Source: Ulva prolifera (Eukaryota; Chlorophyta; Ulvophyceae; Ulvales; Ulvaceae). From it: a DNA stretch of 64,000 nucleotides. The position numbers were made by a program, and so were the translations under genes. Location of the stretch: the NCBI GenBank assembly GCA_023078555.1, contig CM041203.1:81481-145480 (forward strand), given 5' to 3'. Of this stretch, positions 24,001 through 36,197 are shown one piece after another. Below the pieces are notes generated by a model, which made no database searches, was not told the DNA's origin, and was given only the letters and a program-made list of their open reading frames with translations. How positions within the stretch are numbered: the stretch's first letter is position 1; each line of letters begins with the position of its first letter.

Positions 24001-24519
24001 TTGACCTCCAGGAACGCAAATGTCTTCTGGGAACGAACAGTTCGGACCCATCCGCGAACCTCAATTTGATCGCCAATTAGAGTCTTGTTATCCTACAGCT
24101 TACTGTTTCCTGTTGGGGATGTGTGTTGGTGCTTGTGGCATGAGGCAGACTGTGATTGCCGAGGGATCCACTGCTACAGATGCCTTTGGCCTGGATCCTG
24201 GAGCAAAGGGAATGATGTGCGCAGATGACATACATAGGCCACTCTCGTCGCTTGCACTGGCGTACTGTCGCAACGCGACGCCTGTTGGGTGACTGGGCAG
24301 CGTTGGGCACCTTGGGAATGTTGCTCAACCTGCTTTGGCAAACATACAGTAGCATGCCATGTAAGCGATGTGTATGAACAACACCTTGATCTTGGAAATC
24401 CGTGAGCGCTTCCTAAACGTTACTGATGGCGAGTCTTCAGTCGACCCTTGAGGAGCAGGAGGTACGCTGTGAACATCTGAAGATGCGCTCGCAAATAGGC
24501 GGAAACTCCTTCCCTGCAT
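21025..24519 (-). CDS. Organellar asparaginyl-tRNA synthetase
   Basis: Class II enzyme that charges tRNA-Asn in plastid and/or mitochondria. Exons 24519-24385, 24092-23822, 23577-23348, 22782-22476, 22143-21560 and 21198-21025 sum to 1701 bases, or 566 residues. The start [18 protein letters not shown] looks like a dual-type presequence. An OB-fold anticodon domain follows ([29 protein letters not shown]). The catalytic domain has [25 protein letters not shown], motif 2 around [17 protein letters not shown], and motif 3 [12 protein letters not shown]. Residues 213 to about 295 form an Ala/Glu-rich insert inside the catalytic domain, as in plant organellar AsnRS. Intron 2 appears to use a GC donor (after 23822). 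The gene is divergent from plastid trigger factor. Confidence 0.93.
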
Positions 24520-25281
24520 GATGTCTGCTCTGACTAATTTGTACCATGGACAGCGCGACGAGTGAAATTGTCAAACCGCGTCCTGTATTGAGGGCACACT
24601 CCACTGGCAGTGCCATGCCAGCTTGCCGCGATACCCGAGACAAAATAGCGATTCGACGTCCTCCATTTACGCAATCCATGATAGGCTATCGTTCACGTAG
24701 GCGTGCATCTGCATATGCGATGCTTGTGCGGCAGGCAAGCGATGCGCACCGATGGGCGTGCAGCCAGCTCTGGCCTGGGGCGCAAACTGTTTACGAGCAG
24801 CCGACAGGAGTAGGCATCAAACTGCCTCTGAATCACAGGGGCAAAGATTCTTCTTTGTACAGCGTATACACCGCGCATGGTGCCGTACTCAGCACGTCAG
24901 ACGTGATCAACTCCGGCAGACGTGAGCAACACCGACGTTTCATTCCAGCACCAGAACTGATCACCAAGGTGCTCAAATCATGTTACATGACATCATGTGA
25001 TCAGGATTGTCGCTGGTTCTTATCCTGGGTTCCGAGCTTCGGGAGTACAGGCATTCAACAAGCGTGGCCACAAACGCTGCGTGCAGGCTTGCAGCCAGCT
25101 GACGCATGCATGGCTACAGGGGTTATGCCATCGATGCTGGTTGGTGCACCGGTCTACGCTATGTCTGCAGGGCTGCTTCTGGCGCTTGCACACTGTAAAA
25201 AAGAATTAACGCGTAACGCTGATTACACACGCACGGAACTGTGCTAAAAAGTGTTCGCGGTCAATTTTCAAATTTGGCGGA
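24520..25281. other. Divergent intergenic region (AsnRS / trigger factor)
   Basis: Probably a shared promoter region for two organellar proteins. A long plus-strand ORF (24546-25247) lies here but has no family motifs and an unlikely composition, so I do not call it a gene. Confidence 0.4.
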
Positions 25282-28200
25282 TTGTTGCGGAAGCGGTACT
25301 GCCTGTTCAAATCAACGCTGTTCCAGACAGGCATGCGTACGACGACCGCAACCCCAAGGGTGCAAGTAGTCCCAACATCACAAGCTCGGTGTCGGAGCTG
25401 CTCGTTGGCGCGCAACACTAGAGCGATTCGATTGCGGCGTTCTGGCTGCCGTGAAAGCACGCCGGCTTCCGTGCGTCGCTGCCTCTGCTGCGCCGTGATT
25501 TATGCGACGTCGCACGTGCAGGCTGGTCATACATCTTCGCATTTTACCGGTTGCTTGCTGCTGATGTGGACCGACTCCGCTTGCCCGTTGACAGTCGCTT
25601 TCGCGGCTGATGTGGTTTGCCATGCTGCGCCGAGCCAAAGAAGAAGTTCCAGCCTTACTCCAGCCCATATTTTATCTTTCTATGTACTTGCAGGCGAGAG
25701 GGGTGAGGGTATTTGCAAGAGCTCCAGATGAGATTATCAAGCCTCCACCGCCACTTGAAGTACGTGCCTGTTTCAGTTGCACTCCTGCAGCTGAGCAGCT
25801 CAACCTTTTTCAATGATTGTGTCTCATTGTACGGATAACTGTCGCGTGGCTATTGTTGCAAGGACTTGGGCGTGTTGACATCGCGTCGGATGTCGTGTCC
25901 ACACCGCAAGCACGCAGGACACGCACAAAGCTATCCAACAACAATTTTGCTTGCAGGTTGACTTTTCAAGGGCGGAAGACAATGTCGTGCGCCTCGTTGT
26001 AACGGTTCCGCCAGAGCGCACCACCGCTGCGTATTCAAAGATCATCGCTGCCTTGCGCAAGGATTACAATGTCCCAGGATTCCGAAATAATGAGAAGGTT
26101 CCGGAAGATATGCTGGTCCAGGCCGCAGGTGGCGAGAAACAATTCAAGTTCGCATGCGTCGAAGAGGTCATGCACAGCACAATTGAAGAGGCACGTCTAC
26201 AAACACCATCCGATTGTCGCGCTCATGCGCTATCAGGATGTCTCAACACCCTTGATAGACGCTGTTTACTGCCTTGGTCAATTATAAAGGCTGCGGTTGA
26301 TGACTGCCTATGTCTAGAATTTGTACCCATATTGAATGTGTTGTCACGGCGGTCCAAAGCAGCCCCTTTTGTGGCCTTGACGATTCCATAAGCTGATGAT
26401 AGATGGAGTTCCGTGCAAAATACGGTCCATATAATGTCCGGCAGCATGCTTTTTGTGATCAGAAGAACTTGTGTGATTCTGCTGTTCCGATGTCGAGATA
26501 GCCCGCTTCCCCCCGTATCAGCACGATTGCATGTTTCAATATCATTGGACTAATTGCAGGCATTCAAAAAATGCCCTGATGAGGTGATCGATGGATCCAT
26601 GCGTGTGGAGTCAGATGCTGAGCAACTTGTTGAGGAGTTCACACCAGGTGACAGCTTCCAGTTCATTGTCAGGGCCGAAGCAGGAAATCTTGGACTGGAG
26701 TACATTGCCCCTTACACTGGCTTCCAGATCGAGGTTGATGCTGTGCTGGATCAGAACATCGAGGACGAACGCGTCCAAAACGCAATCGACCGGTGCGGTG
26801 TTGCACAAGCTGCTGAAACCCAAGCATCCTTGTTTCTTCATATTTGCACTGTCGCTCTAGGAGTAGCAATCATCTAGGAGTATCAATCATGTGACGTGCA
26901 AGTCAAGGCCGTCTTGCTTTTAGACAGTGGATCAAATCATTCGCACCTGCTCCAGTCACTTTTCTTTGGACGGAGTCCAGGTGCAAGGCATGAGAGCAGT
27001 TCGGACCATTGTTCTGATCCACGATTACATGATCAGATGCTGTTCCTGCATTCCCCTGCTGATCGCTAATTCAACGCTCTGTGTGCTGGTGATGATCTAA
27101 CATCTTTGAGATCCGAATCATGGGAGGACAACTAGCGAATTTGTGAAGCACCAGAGCCACATCATTTCGTACCTTAGTAGCGAGTTCAACATGTCCAGCA
27201 CCTTGTGTTTGCTCCATGCGCTGTGCAGCAGCTCTGCCAATGATGTCTCATAATATCTTTGAGATCCGATCCGCATGAGGACATCATAGCAACTGACTGA
27301 GGCAGAGCTGCACCGCAAGTTGCAACTGTAGAGAACCACGACCAAGGCCAGGTCACGAGCGCATTGATCAGGCATTGATATGACACCAGTGGATGAAGTT
27401 GTCATGATTTACTTTTTGTTTCTAATGAGCATGTTGCATCAATTTGTTACAACTGCACTTTCAAGTTGAAGCCATGCAGCTGCATCATGTCTGTGATTTT
27501 CAGGCTACGGAGGGAGCGTGGTGGTGACCTGTCTGTTGCGCAACGCGGTGCAAGCATGGGTGACAACCTCATCATTGATTTCGAGGTTTTTGAACAAGAG
27601 AGCGGTAACCCGATCGAAGGCATGGGCCGCGAACGACACGAGCTGGACTGTATCTCAGAGAATAACTTCCTGCCTGGGGTGATGCCTCGAATGATGGGCA
27701 TGCAGGTCGGCGAAATCAAGAACTTTGATTTTGTGTTCCCTGATCCCTGGGAGCCTGAACAGTATGCGGGACTTGCTGCTATGGTGCGATATCTTCACCC
27801 TGTCTGCGATGAGCTGTGCTTTCACGTGTGCTATATGCAATGGCACATCCTGATGTGGCGTGCTGGACAGGCGTTGCTGTTGTGTCTAGGCCTCAATAGT
27901 GTGGTGGCTGTTGTGCAGGTCAAGGTAAAACTGCGAGAGGTGCTCGAGTGGAATCTCCCAGAACTGACTCTGGAAATGTGCAAGTCTGTTAAGGAGGATG
28001 TCGAGAGCATCGACCAATTCCAGAACGACCTTCGAGAGGCAGTCCGCCTGGAGGCTGCAGAGGAGCTGCAGGTGAGCCTGGTCCACAGCCGCAGCAGGTC
28101 TTTGCAGTGTTTGACTGATCCTCCTGTAGCACGAGCGATTTAAATACTACATCTCAGTGCGGACAGCTGCCTGTTCGCCATGCGACTCAAGCTGCATGGA

Positions 28201-29325
28201 CCTGGCGCCTGTCACAATTGTGCAGCTACATATGCAAAGCACCAGGCAGGCTCCTCAAACATGCACGGGTGACAGGCTGAGGTAAGTTGTGAGGCATAGC
28301 CTCATCAGCATACTGCCTCAGGGCTGCGCGACGATTTTGAAGCATGCTGGAGTTGCATTATCGCTGTCATGCAGATTGAAGCATCTGCATGCTGTTTCAT
28401 ACACAACCAGGCATGCCAGGCGTGCCGCCCATAGCACTGAATGCGGCAATTGTCACGGTGCTTCCTCCAGTAGGAGTGCCCCACTGCATATGCTCATGGC
28501 AGTGCTCCAGTTTCAGACTTTATCGGCACCACCTGCATGCATGTGTATCTTGGAGGACGTGTTCACACTCACAGGGGGCTGATTGAAGAAGGCACGGGTC
28601 ATGCAGGCACGGATACAGAGCAAGATTCTGGAGAACCTCTCCAAGGTAGCGAAGCTTGCGCGAATTCCCGAAGACTCATTTGAGCGCTTTGCAATGGGAC
28701 GGTACGAGTCGAGGCTGCAGGAGGCAGTTGAAAATGGGCTGATTCAACAGGAGGAACTCAAGCAATACACCGAGGAGGAGACCGTACGCAACTACATTGC
28801 TGCGAACCGCGCCACTCTGGAGAAGGAGTTCACGGTGCTGCTTGTGGTGGACGACATCTTCCAGCGGGAGGGGTTGCAGGCGGACCAAGACGCTGTAAAT
28901 GAGCAGCTCGAGAGCCGCAGCGAGCAGTTCAAACAGTCTGGGAAGATCGTCACGGTGCGTCTGCACATGCTGTGCTACACAGACATTGCGTAATGCATGT
29001 GGTCAGGATTACGGTGCAGCCTTCAGCGTTGGTCAGTATGCATAAGGGCCACTGTGTCGGAGTTCGCAGACTGTTGCCTGCGACGTCTACTACTTGTGAT
29101 TGCCGTCCTTGTCTAGGGCAGTATCCAAACGGAGTAGCTGCCTAGGTGCTGTGTGTGGTGGCAATCAGCTCTCAGTGCTTGCACGAGTGCTTTGTCAAGC
29201 CAACCAAATTATGCTTGCTGCAGATAGACCAGGTCAAGGAGTTTGTGAATAGCGAGTTCGAGCAGATGGCAACGATGGAGTTCTTGCAGAAGAATTCCAA
29301 CATCACAGTCAAGCCGATTTCATGA
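25282..29325 (+). CDS. TIG1: Plastid trigger factor
   Basis: Ribosome-bound chaperone for nascent chains, here with a plastid leader. Exons 25282-25470, 25694-25759, 25957-26190, 26560-26792, 27504-27783, 27919-28071, 28589-28954 and 29224-29325 sum to 1623 bases (540 residues). The leader is Arg/Ser/Thr-rich; translation may start at 25333 (MRTTTATPRVQV) instead. The ribosome-binding domain has VDFSRAEDNVVRLVVTVPPE and VPGFRNNEKVPEDML, the trigger-factor signature loop. The PPIase-like domain has GDNLIIDFEVFEQESGNP and FLPGVMPRMMGMQVGE. The C-terminal chaperone arms start at VKVKLREVLEWNLPEL and end near VKPIS. Donors are mainly GTGCG; the third intron seems to have a GC donor. The acceptor before 28589 (GAAG) is the weakest join. 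TGTAA occurs about 290 bases past the stop. Confidence 0.93.
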
Positions 29326-31764
29326 TTGCTTTGCAGCTGGAGGGGCAATGGTCGATTTCCAAGGGACTGACCACTGGGTTTGGAATGCACCAATGCGTTT
29401 TCTTTCATTGATTGTTAGCAGAGGTATACATTGTCGTTCAGTGCTTGTTTCATTATCTGTCCTGATGCTGAGTGGCGGGATGTCTGCAGACACTTCTTGT
29501 CATACTGTCATACCCCCTGTGCCAGAGGCTGGTGGCCTTGTCCAAAAAGCCATGTGGTGGTCCTGCTGGCACCAACCATGCCGTCCTTGCAAGCGTTCTG
29601 CAGTCTATGTTGTGTTGTAAATTCATCGAGTTCAACATGTCTCGACCTTGAGCTCTGGAGAATACTTTGACACGTGACAGACATTCGGCCTGTCTATGTG
29701 TACACAAGTGACTGCTCCCATTCACGCTGCATTTTCTTACATTGAACCCTGAAGTGTGTGTCCGCCATCACCCACTAGTCCAGTCAGGCGAATGCTAACA
29801 ACCAAAGATGGTGCATATTGACACATTGAAACTGAAAACGCGACTATTTCGTTTCTTTCACTGGAATTGCGATGACACAGCAGCAGAGTCATGGGTCATG
29901 CTGACTTTGCTTGCAACACATAGCAGGCTTGGTCGCCTTCATCCAGCCTGAACCAGCTGGCCTCGACATTGATCGCTGACTGTGCTCTCCATGTGGGCTG
30001 TAGTATCCAGCCTGAACCAGCTGTCATGGCCTGGACATTGATTGCTGACTGTGCTCTCCATGTGGGCTGTAGCACAAAATATCTCGTGGACTCCCCTTTC
30101 AAAGGCGCCCTAAAGTTCAACGGCACCAAAATGGCACATGAGCTTGTAAGATCTGTCGTTGTTACTTAGCTCATCCATGGAGGACGGTACGTGTCCATGA
30201 TTGCAGTCTTCATTCCAGCCTGGGTGTGCATACTATGATTTGGCGGGGCACAACACCAAAATGGCTTGCAGTAACATGCCATGCACAAAACAACGATTCA
30301 ACCATTGTGGTGTTGGTCTGATGAGAACATTGATGATGGCATTGTGGAGCTGTGGACCTCCAAATACAGCTGCACAGGTGCTCTGCAGTGACCCTAGAGC
30401 AAGGAATATACAGGCTTTGGCTTACAGAGTCGGCAACACGCTACGGCATGCTTCGAATGGTCAGCACCGTGTAGAAGGCATTTGAAGAGAGCAGCATGAC
30501 AAATCTGTCACTGGCATCACAAGCTGCCAGATTGGGCACAGCTGGCCAGCAGCACCATCGTCCACTGTGCAGGCAAGGACCTCAGCAGACAAAGTGGAAT
30601 CAGCACCACATCCCCGCCTTCACATCGAGTATTGTAAGCTTCTGCAGCTGAGTTGGTGTCCGACTAGGCTGATCATAGCGATGTAAGGATCGATGCCCTG
30701 CATAGCTGTTGCACCCCATTTACTGAGGTAGAAAGTTCACTGGTCGATGCTGTACCCCATGACCAAGGCTGAGCATGCATGCCGCATAGCATGCACGACA
30801 TGGCCACGCTGCACGGCCGCGGCCGGTCCGTCACGGGCAACCAATTGCATGCATAGGACTGACGTGCACAGCAAACTTAGAACACGGTCTTCGTCATGCT
30901 ATATCCAGAAACGACGCGGCGCATTCAGTTCATGGTATTCGACACTAGTAAATGACGAATCAGCCATGAGAAACATCGCGTTTGCGCAACTCATGGACAC
31001 ATGGTTTATACAAGATTGCTATGAAGTTGAGGTCAAACTGACAGCACTGAGCGCGCGCGTGTTCACACCTTCAGCGACCAAGTGGATCTTGAAGCATGTA
31101 TTCCTACAGCAGCCCGTGGCATCTACTTGAAAGAATGACGACTTCGAGAACTTGTAGATTTTGGTTGCATCTCCGAACAGTCGGTAGCTTTCAGCAGATC
31201 TGATGGCATTCATGTCCGAATTGGAGGACAACGTGGGCCGCCTGCATGTATGGTCCGTCAGCAAGCACCATGACAGCTGCTGCGCGGTGATCTATGCAAG
31301 CGTCTTGCGCTCAGGCACGTTCATCCACCTTCACTGCGAAAGTACCCTGGCAGAATCGGTCCCTCCGACGCTATATACGGCGCATCGCAACAAGCACGTC
31401 CTGGATGTATGAGAGCAAGCTCGGCCGTGCAGAGCAACGCGCACCGCGGTGCAGCGGGAGGTTTGGCGCGCAACATCAATCATGTATAACGCTGCTGACA
31501 AGCGTTGTATACTTCGAAAGATTCAGTTATGCCATATGCATATACGTTACGCTGCCCGCAAACTTCTTGTTTTCTGTGTCTATGGGCCCAGAACATGTGA
31601 CACTTCTTGCATCTTTAAACTTGCAGAATGTGAAGTGATGGACAATGCGTTGCAACGTACAGCAGCATGAATGTAGTGTTCGTAGAAATCTAGCCCACAC
31701 TAATACAGTGATATCGACCTCATATGAGTTGAACACACACAGTCCTGTAGAAGCACATCAACAT
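29326..31764. other. Gene-poor region
   Basis: No gene could be supported. ORFs are short on both strands, and the longest (30747-31130, plus) has no motif. The region holds an imperfect tandem duplication at 29941-30072. A TATATA-like box lies near 31371. Confidence 0.4.
29941..30072. repeat. Imperfect tandem duplication, about 65 bp x 2
   Basis: Both copies begin ATCCAGCCTGAACCAGCTG (29941 and 30005) and end with CTCTCCATGTGGGCTGTAG. The second has about 5 extra bases after the first 19 and a few substitutions. The copies are adjacent, so this is a recent local duplication. No coding role was seen. Confidence 0.85.
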
Positions 31765-33297
31765 TCATGCCATACTGACACTGTCGCAGCGTGTGGAGGG
31801 GCAGGGACAGAGCACATACTCATCATCAATCAGGCTGAGCACAGCGCCATGAACAGACTGCAAGTCGCGATGTGATGGCAAATTCTGTATCGAAGCAAAT
31901 TTTCCGTAAATGGCGATGGCCTCACATTGCACAGGTTTCCGTTCAGGCGCAACGACCACCTGCTCAAGCAAGTGTGGCATGTCCAAAGCACAAGCAGTCA
32001 TGTGCTCAGCATATGCAGGGCTTCTGGGACCTGGCCACATGCTGAAACACAGCATCGCACGAGACCGCGCACCTGGCAGCACCAACACCCCACTGAAGCT
32101 GCCCAAATCTGTTCGAAGTTGTCAAGATGCCGCTGAACAGTTTCCTTGATATCACCGCTCCACCACAACAAGGACACATGCGGATGAGGGTCAGTATAGA
32201 ACTGGTCAAGTCGGTGCCGCAGCATGACATGATCGATCCGCTTGATCAGACACACGATCTCAGGTGCACCTCCGTCCGGCATCAGTGCTAGAAATGTGCG
32301 TGAAGCACTATCATTGCTGAACACCTGAAAATGTAGATCGCAGTCACTGGTTCGTGTTGGCAGCCTTGTTGCACATTGTGGAAATGCAGGTCCATCACAG
32401 TAATCATCTGAGCAGGTTCAGGGTAGAAGCATCCATCGATTGCAAAGATTGCCCGAGTTGGATGTACAAGTCATGAGGAAAGTATAGAAACTATCGGCTT
32501 ATGACAGCATGGCAGCATGGAGGCACTGGCGATCCCCATGACCCTGCACTACATGGTGTATATACTTGCCAGCTGCGCACCACATCCACAATGGACGGTG
32601 CAACAGAATCCTGTGGACACAAATCGTGCAGCAACGCGCGATCAACAGGCCCACCATATACCTGTCAGCACACCTGAAATGACTTCAGGCGCAGCTGCTT
32701 TGGATACCACTCGCCGCAAGCCTGCCGGAGGCCACGGATCAGGGTCTTTCGCTGTGCAAATGTTCCGGGTTGGGTTCTGGACAAGCTCACATGATACATG
32801 TCCTTCACATTTGTGGCGTGATCAAGATCACAGCGTGCCCCTGCTTCTGCTCCCGTGTCATCCGATGCAGCACAAAAAGATGCTCTGGCACTGACAAGTG
32901 ACGAGACCCTCAAGCGGAAATCCTCCAACAAGTCACGTGCAGGCATGTGCTCAACTGCAGACGAAACGATCCTGAAGACAAGTTCGAAATCACAACAGCC
33001 CGAAAACATCCCACACAACTGCAGAAACGCTTGTAAAGGAGTGGCACCTATCAGCATGGCTGTCAGCGCCCACTGCCCCTGCACATGGTGAAACTGCCGC
33101 ACGGCACTTGGGACAGCCTGTTTTGATGGGTTCTGCTGATCCAGCATGTGTGCTTCGCCCACGACAGTGCCTGATGTATCACGTTGATCAAGTTGTCTGG
33201 CTGCAGCTGCCTGTGCTTCCACCGCTGTCGCGCTGACATGCTCCACAGATGCATTGGAGCTGTCATCTGAACTAGAATAGTCCACAAGACCCAGCAT
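31765..33297 (-). CDS. USB1: U6 snRNA phosphodiesterase USB1
   Basis: 3'-exonuclease of the 2H phosphoesterase family that trims the U6 snRNA tail and leaves a protective cyclic phosphate; nuclear. The start MLGLVDYSSSDDSS at 33297 is typical of the family, followed by RQFHHVQGQWA. Both catalytic HxS motifs are seen: HVSLSRT in exon 1 (33297-32674) and HPHVSLLWW in exon 2, which starts at 32324 in phase after FQ and includes RTFLALMPDGGA and HVMLRHRLDQFYTDPHPH. Exon 1 is long, and the stretch between QGQWA and HVSLSRT may contain an unrecognised intron. The C terminus is probably a third exon around 32010-31900 (KPVQCEAIAIYGKFASIQ), matching the final strand of the family only loosely. Divergent from VTE6. 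Confidence 0.82.
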
Positions 33298-33775
33298 ACT
33301 GTAATGGAGTCCGATTGTGCAGGCCCTGACTGGTCAAACGTGAACCACACAAGTGATTATATCTGGAAAGCTGTACACCCGCCCGTCATGTGGCGGTCGG
33401 CGAAGAAGACATTTACGCGATACGTGGAAACGAAATAAGTGGTTACAGGTAAACTTCGGCAGCGAGACCAAAGAGTGCCGGATGCAGCGTGCACTGCGCT
33501 CGAACATGAGAACCCCATGATCGTAGTGACCACAGGTGCACATCCGTTAGTGCCCTGCATGCACTGTGCCGCTGTGTCATCGTATGATCTGCCGTGTACG
33601 GGATGTTAGGCTCTAGCACACGTTTCTTGTGATAGCTGCATGCTGGAGGACGCGGAAGCAACGGATGTACTCAGTGTCTGCCGGTACATCCCCAACAAGC
33701 GTTGCCCGAGTGTCGCGATGTCTGAAGCGCTGGCTATCTCCCGTGTAATGCACACTTGCATGAAGTGAACATTAC
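33298..33775. other. Divergent intergenic region (USB1 / VTE6)
   Basis: 478 bases between two start codons; probably a bidirectional promoter. No element could be named with confidence. Confidence 0.4.
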
Positions 33776-34862
33776 ATGGCATTTGTTGAATGTCGAAGGC
33801 TCCCACGTGGCCTCCGGGGGTCAGTTAGGGCTCCCAAGCATGTGGCCGCGGGTCTGCCCATGCAAACCCAGCCACTTATTGATGCTATTACAAGTTCTCA
33901 TCCTGGGGGTGCTGTGGGATTCTCTGCAACCACAGCAGTCTTTGTTGTTGGCATGCCTGTCTTGCTTTCAGGACTGACTCCACAAGGTGTCGCATTGTCC
34001 TGGCTTCTTGGGGGCAGCATCTTCTCCGCCTTTGGCGCAGGAGGATTCTCTCTCGTCTGTGCATACTTTATCCTGGGCTCTGCGGCAACAAAGTTCAGAT
34101 TGAAAGAGAAGGAAGCAAAAGGGATAGCTGAGAAGCGCTCAGGGCGCCGGGGTCCGGTGCGCAGTCTGCTTGGCAACGCTTCGCTTCATGCTTTGACAGA
34201 TCGCACACGCGGTTGCACAGATTGAAACATCCCCAATGTCTCATCCACCTAGGCTGGTGAAGCGTCCACCATGGTTGTCCATTCTTACGGTTCATGCAAT
34301 CTTCAAATCTTATTCAGCCAAATTTACTCTGCAGTTTCAGGAAGACTGTATGAGCAATAACTGGTCCTAATCACACTGTCTAATGCAGAGCAGTGTGATC
34401 GGCTCCGGTCTGGCAGGCATATTTTGTGCTATAGCTGCGCTCGCTACAGGAGAATACAGCATCTTTCAAGTGGCGTTTGTTGCTAGCTTTTGTAGTAAAC
34501 TCTCCGACACAGTATCCAGTGAAGTAGGCAAAGGTTTTGGGAAGACTACATATCTCGTAACAACACTGCAACGAGTTCCGCCCGGTACCGAGGGGGCCGT
34601 GAGCGCTGAGGGCACAATGGCTGGCATTGCTGCTGCACTGACATATGCGCTTCTTGCTCTGGTTGTGGGGCAGGTCAGCTTGCAAGGGACGGCAATATGC
34701 ACAGTAGCTGCCACCATCGCCAATATATTGGAGAGCTATATCGGGGCAACATCACAAGATAGCGTGGATTGGTTGACAAATGATGTGGTGAATGTCGTGC
34801 AGATCTGCATTGCAGCGGCGATAGCGGGTGCTTTGCAGGTATGGTGCCTGGATAGCTTATGA
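33776..34862 (+). CDS. VTE6: DUF92/TMEM19 family, VTE6-like phytyl-phosphate kinase
   Basis: Integral membrane protein of the DUF92 family. The plant member VTE6 phosphorylates phytyl phosphate to phytyl diphosphate for tocopherol synthesis in plastids. Exons 33776-34156 and 34389-34862 (381 and 474 bases) give 284 residues, joined as GRRGP/SSVIGSG with donor GTGCGC and acceptor ATGCAG. The N terminus is basic with few acids, like a transit peptide. Hydrophobic segments include ATTAVFVVGMPVLLSGL and SWLLGGSIFSAFGAGGFSLV. The family core is intact: SKLSDTVSSEVGKGFGKTTY, then RVPPGTEGAVSAEGTMAG, ESYIGAT and WLTNDVVNVV. A GTATGG near the end could be one more donor, in which case the last few residues change. 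Convergent with BolA, with 112 bases between stops. Confidence 0.88.
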
Positions 34863-34974
34863 TTCATAAGTTATGAACGCTCAGTCCAAGTGGCGGCTTG
34901 ACAACCAGTTTGCGCTGTAGCAATGCAAGTCATATTACCACAAACGATTTGACTTGACACCAGACTTGTCTGCA

Positions 34975-35559
34975 CTAACTAGAAGACTCTGCCGGTGTCA
35001 TTGTCTTCATCTCATCGACAGCATGAACAGTATCCTGAAGTTCCTGCCATATCGCCTGCATGTTCATTGTGTATCAATACCCCCTACCACTTGACGCAGT
35101 TCACATGCCCGCGAGTGAGGCCATGCCTAAATGCCACGCATCCTGTTGACTTATATGTTCTCTATGTCAACACAGATCACGTTTGCTTTCAGAAGTTTGC
35201 CATGGCCAGGGGCGCACTTTGTAGACCATGCGCTGTCTCTGAACTGTCGTCTTGTCCTCAAACATTTGACTGACCACTTCGATGCTCACATGCTGGTGAT
35301 CACCGTAAACGTCCTTTACCTCTACGCTATCTGCCTCTAGAGCTGCCTCTATTTTGGATCTCATGGACACCATGAGCTCGGCACTGATCTGTTGCTGTTG
35401 TGGCGAAATGGGCTCTTTCGGCGATTCATCGAATACCCCGCCAGGCCCCGCCGCCGACCGCGCTAGCATTCGTGAAGTCACTTTGAAACATGCGCTCGGG
35501 CCTGCGTTCAAGAACTGCGCAGGAAAGCTCCGGCAGGCACCTGCTTGGAGAGTAACCAT
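34975..35559 (-). CDS. Plastid-type BolA-like protein
   Basis: BolA proteins pair with monothiol glutaredoxins in Fe-S cluster handling. Exons 35559-35218 and 35055-34975 (342 and 81 bases) give 140 residues, joined as MVYK/AIWQELQDTVHAVDEM. The donor is GTGCGC and the acceptor ATGCAG. The start MVTLQAGACRSFPAQFL at 35559 gives a plausible leader; in-frame ATGs upstream (35574, 35646) are alternatives. The BolA domain covers SMRSKIEAALEADSVEVKDV, then GDHQHVSIEVVSQMF with the conserved His, and TVQRQRMVYK. The pre-domain linker is Ser/Pro/Gln-rich. Confidence 0.92.
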
Positions 35560-36197
35560 GCTACGACAGGTCATGTGCTGCCGGGCGTTCCTGCTGCACA
35601 CAAAGTTGGGGTGGTAAGTGACGCACACGGCAAGACAATCTTCCATGATATCTGCGGAAAGCTCAAGTCGATCACAGGGCTTTTTTCGTCCGGTGAACGT
35701 ACAGACCACACCCATCGGAGGCTGACGTGCTTAGAGGTGCGATAATGAGAGGAAACTTGCAGACTGATCCTGTGTGCTTAAGGTCTTACACACGATGGGC
35801 CTATACAATCACACAGCCCCCAAAGCCGACATGGAACCTAACATGCTGTGAGACAGCATGCTTGCACCAAGCTGCAGTGTAGAGGGCCGTACAATCAATG
35901 GCCATTGCGTGATGACCAAACACAGCCTGCTGCTTTGGCCCTGCGAAGGCACTGCCACCAGAAAACGGTGTGGTCACCGCGAACAAGCGTCGATGTTGAT
36001 GGCAACTTAGTGTTTTGCTGACAAAGTGTCGACAGTGGGCACCGGCCTGGACGCGCATACGGGTGGCCTCACATCATTCTGAATTATGTGATTATGCGTC
36101 AAAGAACTGTAGCAACACTTCCTCAACGGATGTGTGCGTATCAGTAGTGTCACAGAAACATGGCAACATGTGAACAAAGCGACTGTGGGCCACTTGA
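35560..36197. other. Intergenic region upstream of BolA
   Basis: Upstream region of BolA and 3' region of dihydroneopterin aldolase, both on the minus strand. No gene seen. Confidence 0.45.

Noticed and set aside
24546-25247. 233-residue plus-strand ORF between AsnRS and trigger factor
   Set aside because: No family motifs, no leader, and it fills the expected promoter gap of two well-supported genes.
31019-31264. Minus-strand ORF as the last exon of USB1
   Set aside because: Its sequence does not match the final strand of the family, and a nearer candidate exists around 31900-32010.
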